The notes beneath the pieces are model-generated. The model was not told the origin of the DNA and searched no databases. It saw only the letters and a program-made list of their open reading frames with translations. 64,000 bases of DNA from Gnetum montanum. Its lineage: Eukaryota > Streptophyta > Gnetopsida > Gnetales > Gnetaceae. Positions 58,845-64,000 of the stretch are shown here, in pieces. Each line of letters starts with the position of its first letter. The stretch's first letter is position 1. The stretch spans positions 62,645 through 126,644 of the forward strand of contig MNCI01030530.1 in assembly GCA_015680685.1 (NCBI GenBank). The letters run 5' to 3'. A program made the translations under genes and the position numbers.

Positions 58845-60051
58845 TTTTAAATTTATTTCATCAATTCTTTTTCATGATGGCCAAGCTTGTTCATGTTCTT
58901 TATGATGAAATAATATTGGATCACATTTTGTATCATCCATCCTTTTGAGGAATTTTCTAATTTTTCACTCATCTTCATTTTTAGTTGTTGTTTCCTACAA
59001 AATATCATTACTAGGAACTTTTTGACAAGACCAACCATTAATGGTATTTTTATCAACATGAGGATAATCAAAGTTTTGTTTACTTCCACAATTTTTATAG
59101 ACAAATAAATTTTTATCCTAATCAATGGGGTTATCAAACCTGATAATGCCTAAGCTGGAGCTCGTATCCTCCTATGAGACTTTTTTAAAATCTTCATTCC
59201 TAGGCTATTTTCATGAATCTCTCCTTCTTGAAAGCCTCTATTGTTACCTTTAGAGTTAGATTGATTGAGTCCTTGTAAATTTAAGCTCTTTCCTTTTCTT
59301 GCAAGTAGTTGTTGGAATATTCTTAAAAGAAGAGCTATCTCCTCCTCATTGCTCACATCTTACTCAACAAGTTCCCTTTCCTTAGAGGCTGATTTTAGGA
59401 CAATGGATTTTTCTTTTATTACCCCTTCACTTATTAGGTTCATTTCATAAGCAATAAGAATACTTTGAAGCTCTTCAAATTTTAGAACTAAAAAATCTCT
59501 AATCTCATCCATGGCTATAACCTTAGGTCTAAATTCTAGTTGGAGTGTTCAAATCATTTTTATTATCACATCACTTTTAGGTAGGTCCTTGCCTGTATCC
59601 CTAATTGCTACAACTAGATCATTAGTCATAGAAAAATAGTCATTTATCTTTTCATCTTCTCTCAATTTGAGTTTGTCATACTTACTTTGTAAGACCAAAA
59701 GTTTGGATTATTTGACTATGGATGTGCCTTCATAAGTAGCTTCTAGGATTTTCCAAATTTTCTTAGTAGTTCTACAACCAACTATCCTATTAAATTTAGA
59801 TTTATTTAATGCACAATATAAACAATTTTTTCTTTGGATTCATACATAAACTTATCTCTTTCTTCTAAAGTCTACTTGCTCCATGGTTTGAGAGCCTTTG
59901 TTGCACTATTGACTAGTGGTGTGTATCCTTTTGGAATGGACTCTAGAACCTCAAGCTACATTGATTTGAAGAAGCCCTGCATCCTTACCTTCTAGTAGGA
60001 AAAATCAAATCCATTAAACATAGGTGGCTTTGTGTACAATGTCCCTTTCAT
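58845..60051 (-). pseudogene. C2 gag (UBN2 type), no pol
   Basis: An ATG at 60051 (- strand) starts 'MKGTLYTKPPMFNGFDF'. Then 'GFFKSM', 'ATYEGTSIVK' (59.73 kb), 'REDEKINDYFSMTNDLVVAI' (59.62 kb) and 'PKSDVIIKMI' (59.56 kb), a Glu-rich stretch ('SNEEEIALLLRIFQQLLARK'), and a tail ending near 58.85 kb. Capsid motifs match C1 and C3. The CCHC knuckle present in C3 is deleted here. No protease, integrase or RT follows before the 3' LTR, so this is a gag-only, terminal-repeat element. It has several stops and a frame change. Confidence 0.8.
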
Positions 60052-60091
60052 AGTTCACTCTTGAATGTTTATGTTGAATGCAATAGTACTA

Positions 60092-60104
60092 GGGCCTGAT
60101 ACCA
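60092..60104 (-). promoter_or_regulatory. C2 primer-binding site
   Basis: 'TGGTATCAGGCCC' on the - strand, just after the LTR end ('ggttctca'). It resembles the initiator tRNA-Met site of plant copia elements. Confidence 0.7.
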
Positions 60105-60106
60105 CT

Positions 60107-62838
60107 TGAGAACCAAGAACTTAGAAGGGGAGGATGAATAATTTTCCTAACTCATAAGCAACACTTGTTATACAAAACACAAGAATTATATGGTTTTCCA
60201 TCTTAGGTAGTTCACACTCAAAGGGTAGATTCCTTGCACACCTTCGGATATTGTTTCTTCCAAGATGTGGTTTAGAGGACACCATAACCTTTACAAAGTT
60301 TGAGCTCTGCTAAGGAGAGTTTCATTGCTATGATAACCCTCAACCCCAAAAGGTACCAAAAAGCTCAAGAGTGGTTTAAAGAACCCCACAGTCTATACAA
60401 AATAGAGCTCCACTCTAGAGTGTTTTGATGTAGCAAAACAACTCAATCTTGTAGGATTCCAACAAGCTCTAAAAGGATGCCTTATTGCAAGAGGTACATC
60501 AACCCCTCTAGGTAGCAAGAAAAGAAAAAGAATCATACTAACAAAGTTTAACTTAATTTACAAATTTCTTGTACAATGAAGCATAGTTCTACAAAAAATC
60601 TAACAAATGATGTGAGAAATTTTGCACACAACTATAATAGAATATAGATAATGATATATTTGATGTTTACAATGCTTGCACAATTCCCAAGAGTTTGGAG
60701 TCTACTTATAACCTCAAAATTTTCAAAAGCACCTTGGAATTCATGCAAAAGCTAGTGTAGACATCTCCTTTGATATTGGTATGTCTCTCTAAATTCAACC
60801 TTAGTTTTGGGGAGATGTATCCTTCTTGAATTGGACATATTTATGCAAACGTCTCTTGAGAGATGTCTTCTTTCGAAAGGAGACATCTCCTATTTTTAGG
60901 AGATTTCTTTCTATGATTGACTTCCTCTTAGCCAAGACATCTCTTGTTCCTTGAAGACATATTCTCAACTTTTGAGCTCTAGTTTCTTAGGGTTTCTCTT
61001 ATTGATTTAGCTTTCTCTTAATCCCTTAAGCCTCTTCATTTAGTTTGTAGTCTTCATACTTGTCCATGCTCTCATTTTTCCTATGAAGTGTCAGAAATTT
61101 TTGAGTCCTTGTTCATGATGTGGAGTTCTTGTTCATGACTTGTAAGGACATCATCCACAACAAACATTCTTTGTTCTCTCTTTTTTAAGGCTTTTACATA
61201 CCACAAGGTCAAAAATCTCCCTCTTTTTGGTGATGTACAAAACTTAAGAAAATGGGTTGGTAATCTTCCAGAAATTGTTAAGTCATATATTTTCAATTTC
61301 ACTCATGTAATCAATTTAAATGTACTCATCAAATTCCAAAGTACAATTAATTATAGTTATTCATATGAAAATAGCCATCAAATTCCAAAATATACTAACT
61401 CACAATCATTCAAGTCATTTTACATCACATCATGCTCATATATTCACAGATGATAGCATTTTATTTGAAAATAAAATATTCCAATAATGCCCCACTAATA
61501 TAAAATATAATACCAAATATCTCCCCCTTTTTGAACATCATCAAAAAGGAGTGGAGAAAAGTAAATAGATATACCAACAAAATGCACAATTTTTATTAAT
61601 ACATAATAAGTACCATAGGAGTTTAGACATATCCAACACATAAGAGATATTTAGATCAGATCAGATCAATACATATGCAAGTTCTAGGTTCTCCACATGT
61701 TGAAAGACAATTTATGATATAATATACATTCATTTTCATACTTTCAAAATGGAAAGTTGAGAACTTCTAAGAAGATATATTCATGATGCTATCATAGAGA
61801 TACAAACGTTTTCAAGCATATTTTGTAACATTGTTTTAGAGGATTGTCAAACCAAATTCTATTTAGGAGCTACCCTTAGGTTAATGACCCATAACCAATT
61901 CAAATATAAATAAGCCAAGCCTTCTAATTTATCTATAATAGAAATTAAAACCAAAGGTTTATGTCTAAGATTTGACTATGTAAAGTCATATGCCAAAATA
62001 AACCAATAGCACATGATTCTAAAATTACCCAAGATTCTACTTCTTCTAAGGCAACAACTAATACTTAGTAATTTAATGCCAAGAGACTAAATACATACAT
62101 ATATAGCTTTTAAAAATCAATTAATTTATCATAAGAGAGATCAAATCAAGAGAGTAAATACATACATATCTAGCTTTTAAAAATCAAACAATTACTCATA
62201 AGAGAGATGAAAGTTATGCATATCATAATAATTATTTCAACAACTAGACATATCATTAACAAATTTCTAGAAAGAATTTGATGATCATTCTTAGGTAGAA
62301 GAAATTATTATTAGATGAAAACACCTTTTATTTACCTTCCTAAGATTTATGTCTTGGAGAAATATCTTCATAGACTTCTAAGAATGGATGCTTTATATTA
62401 ATCCATGGAGTTTAATCTCCCTCTACATATGTGCTTATCTTAACATTTGTAAAACTTAGAGCTAATTTTTCATAGTCTTAAGAAAATGTAAACACATATC
62501 AAAACAAATTAGTCTTTTTTTATCATTCAAATGTCCTTTTCCTTATAGTCCTTGTACAAAGCATGGTCCAAATCAGTGGCATATTATGATAAACATCCAT
62601 TCTAGATAATTAGATGCTAATTTTTCTTTTAAGGATAAGTCCTTTTTTTCTTAAGAATATGTGAGAAATTTCATGGTTCAAAAGATAGGACAAAAGATAT
62701 TCATATAATTTTGTTTCCTATGGATAAATACATATGCCATTATAAAAAATAAAGCATTTAAAAATTGACACAATTTCTATTAAGAAAGGAAATAGAAACT
62801 TATCATAACTTACTTTACATTCAATTAAGATGCAAAAG
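60107..62838 (-). repeat. LTR shared by C2 (5') and C3 (3')
   Basis: Direct repeat of 56155-58840. It lies between the C2 gag and the C3 gag, giving a tandem LTR-gag-LTR-gag layout with a period of about 3.95 kb. It is cut at the single N at 62839. Confidence 0.8.
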
Positions 62839-62839
62839 N
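62839..62839. other. Single N (contig join?)
   Basis: Left border of the block whose orientation is opposite to that of its surroundings. Confidence 0.9.
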
Positions 62840-63318
62840 TAGGTAAGTATGATCAAAGGTATAGTAAATTACAACAAGAAATTTTAATTCTACATTGTCT
62901 ATTTAAGAAGATAAAGATATCTATGAATAGAAAATATTATGTAATTCACACCAAATTAAAAGGATAAATCCTATACATAAAGGTTGAGATTGAAAAACTA
63001 ACCCCTTTAGATGAAGAATGCAAAGGTTTTCAAGAAGGAGAGATTCATGAAAAACAACCTAGGAATGAAGATTTTGAAAAAGTCTCATAGGAGGATACAA
63101 GCTCTAATTTAAGCATAATTTGGTTTGATAACCCCATTCATGAGAAGAACACTTTATTTTCCTATAAAAATTGTGGAAGGAAACAAAACTTTGATTATCC
63201 TCATGTTGATCAAAATAGCATTGTTGCTTGGTTTGACAAAAAGTTCCTATTAAGGATATTTTACAAGAAGCAACAACTAAAAATAAAGATGAGTGGGAAA
63301 TTAGAAAATCCCTCAAAA
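62840..63318 (+). pseudogene. Inverted gag segment, likely mis-oriented contig
   Basis: This block encodes, on the + strand, the same gag part that C2 encodes on the - strand at 58.9-59.25 kb: 'GFQEGEIHE', then 'FDNPI', 'YKNCG.KQNFDYPHVD'. Flanking C3 gag is on the - strand. The reversal begins and ends exactly at the single Ns 62839 and 63319, which points to a scaffolding error rather than a biological inversion. Confidence 0.75.
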
Positions 63319-63319
63319 N
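63319..63319. other. Single N (contig join?)
   Basis: Right border of the reversed block. Confidence 0.9.
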
Positions 63320-64000
63320 TCATCATTCCAGTTAGTGTAGAAGTTGGTCTTTTTATTTTCATATTAGTCCTCTCTTTTCGTTGCAACCTACCATTGCTAG
63401 GACATTCAGAGGCCACGTGGCCTCTTTCTCCACAAACTCAACATACAATTAAAAAAGCATGAAAATTAGAATTTGAAAAATTCTTACCTTTCACCTTACT
63501 TTTAGAGTTAGATTGATTGAGTCCTTGTTGATTGATGCTCTTTTTATTTCTTGCAAGTAGCCATTAGACTCTTCTTAAGAGAAGAGCTATGTCCTCTTCG
63601 CTGCTCACATCTTGCTCAACAATTTCCTTTTTCCTAGGGGCTAATTTTAGGGCAATGGCATTTTCCTCTATTGTCCCTTCAATTATGAGGTTCATTTCAT
63701 AAGAAATAATCACTTTGAATCTCTTCTAATTTAGAACTAAGAAATTTCTAATCACCTCCATGGCTATATCCTTAGGTCTAAATTCTGGTTGGAGTGTTCA
63801 AATCATTTTTATTATCACATCACTTTCAGGAAAGTCCTTGCTTGTATCCCTAATTGCTATAACTAGATCATTAGCCTTAGAAAAATAGTATTTTATCTTT
63901 TTTCCTTATTTTATTTTGAGTTTGTCATACTTACTTTGTAAGACCAAAACCTTGAATAATTTGACTATAGATGTGCCTTCATAAGTAGCTTTTAGGTTTC
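63320..64000 (-). pseudogene. C3 gag (UBN2 type), partial
   Basis: Minus-strand gag that runs off the window. It has a complete CCHC zinc knuckle at about 63.39-63.44 kb (C-x2-C-x4-H-x4-C, 'CGERGHVASEC', with one stop in the first spacer), the Glu-rich 'SSEEDIALLLR'-like region near 63.58 kb, and the capsid phrase matching 'PKSDVIIKMI' near 63.8 kb. The zinc knuckle shows what C2 lost. Confidence 0.8.

Overview
This window looks like intergenic DNA from a large, repeat-swollen plant nuclear genome; a gymnosperm is plausible but not provable from the sequence. The signs are nested Ty3/gypsy and Ty1/copia LTR retrotransposons, multi-kilobase LTRs, spliced pseudogenes and no bacterial-style operons. 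Almost every coding trace is decayed. Stop codons in the gypsy frames are mostly TAG, TAA or TGA where relatives have Gln (CAG/CAA) or Arg (CGA), the mark of deaminated methyl-cytosine. No intact host gene was found. There is one 25-N gap (23824-23848) and two single Ns (62839, 63319).

Layout. (1) 1-8.0 kb, + strand: leader-like tandem repeats, then a multi-exon pseudogene (ORF-X copy 1). (2) 8.6-10.5, 31.9-33.45 and 37.28-40.0 kb, - strand: a Ty3/gypsy element 'T1' read right to left (LTR, PBS, leader, gag, protease), split by two later insertions. (3) 10.49-31.90 kb, + strand: a giant (about 21.4 kb) Ty3/gypsy element 'E1' of Tat/Ogre type lying inside T1 gag. It holds 5' LTR, PBS, gag, protease, then an antisense ORF-X (copy 2) with an inverted LTR at its 5' side, then RT, RNase H, integrase, a repeat-rich 3' UTR and the 3' LTR. 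(4) 33.45-37.27 and 43.46-46.69 kb: two insertions (A, B) with the same ends (TGTTGG...CCAACA), the same right 1.3-1.4 kb, perfect 5-bp target duplications (GTAGG; GTCCC) and unrelated interiors. B carries the last part of a PP2C phosphatase gene. (5) 38.6-41.5 kb: two related LTRs joined head to head in a 2.9-kb imperfect palindrome. (6) 41.5-43.46 and 46.69-48.0 kb: a copia-like element 'C1' (- strand), split by B. (7) 48.0-52.1 kb: the deleted 3' end of another gypsy element, 'F3'. (8) 56.2-64 kb: a tandem LTR-gag-LTR-gag array of copia-like, gag-only elements (C2, C3), with a probably mis-oriented contig at 62840-63318.

How the parts fit. Removing A and E1 lines up one T1 gag reading path; removing B restores the start of C1 gag. 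The most unusual signal is ORF-X. Two diverged copies each lie tail-to-tail with a gag-protease, keep four introns at matching places, and end in a similar Pro-Pro-Leu-Asp-rich tail. In E1 it sits between protease and RT, where Ogre-type elements have an intron, and an inverted LTR lies where its promoter would be.
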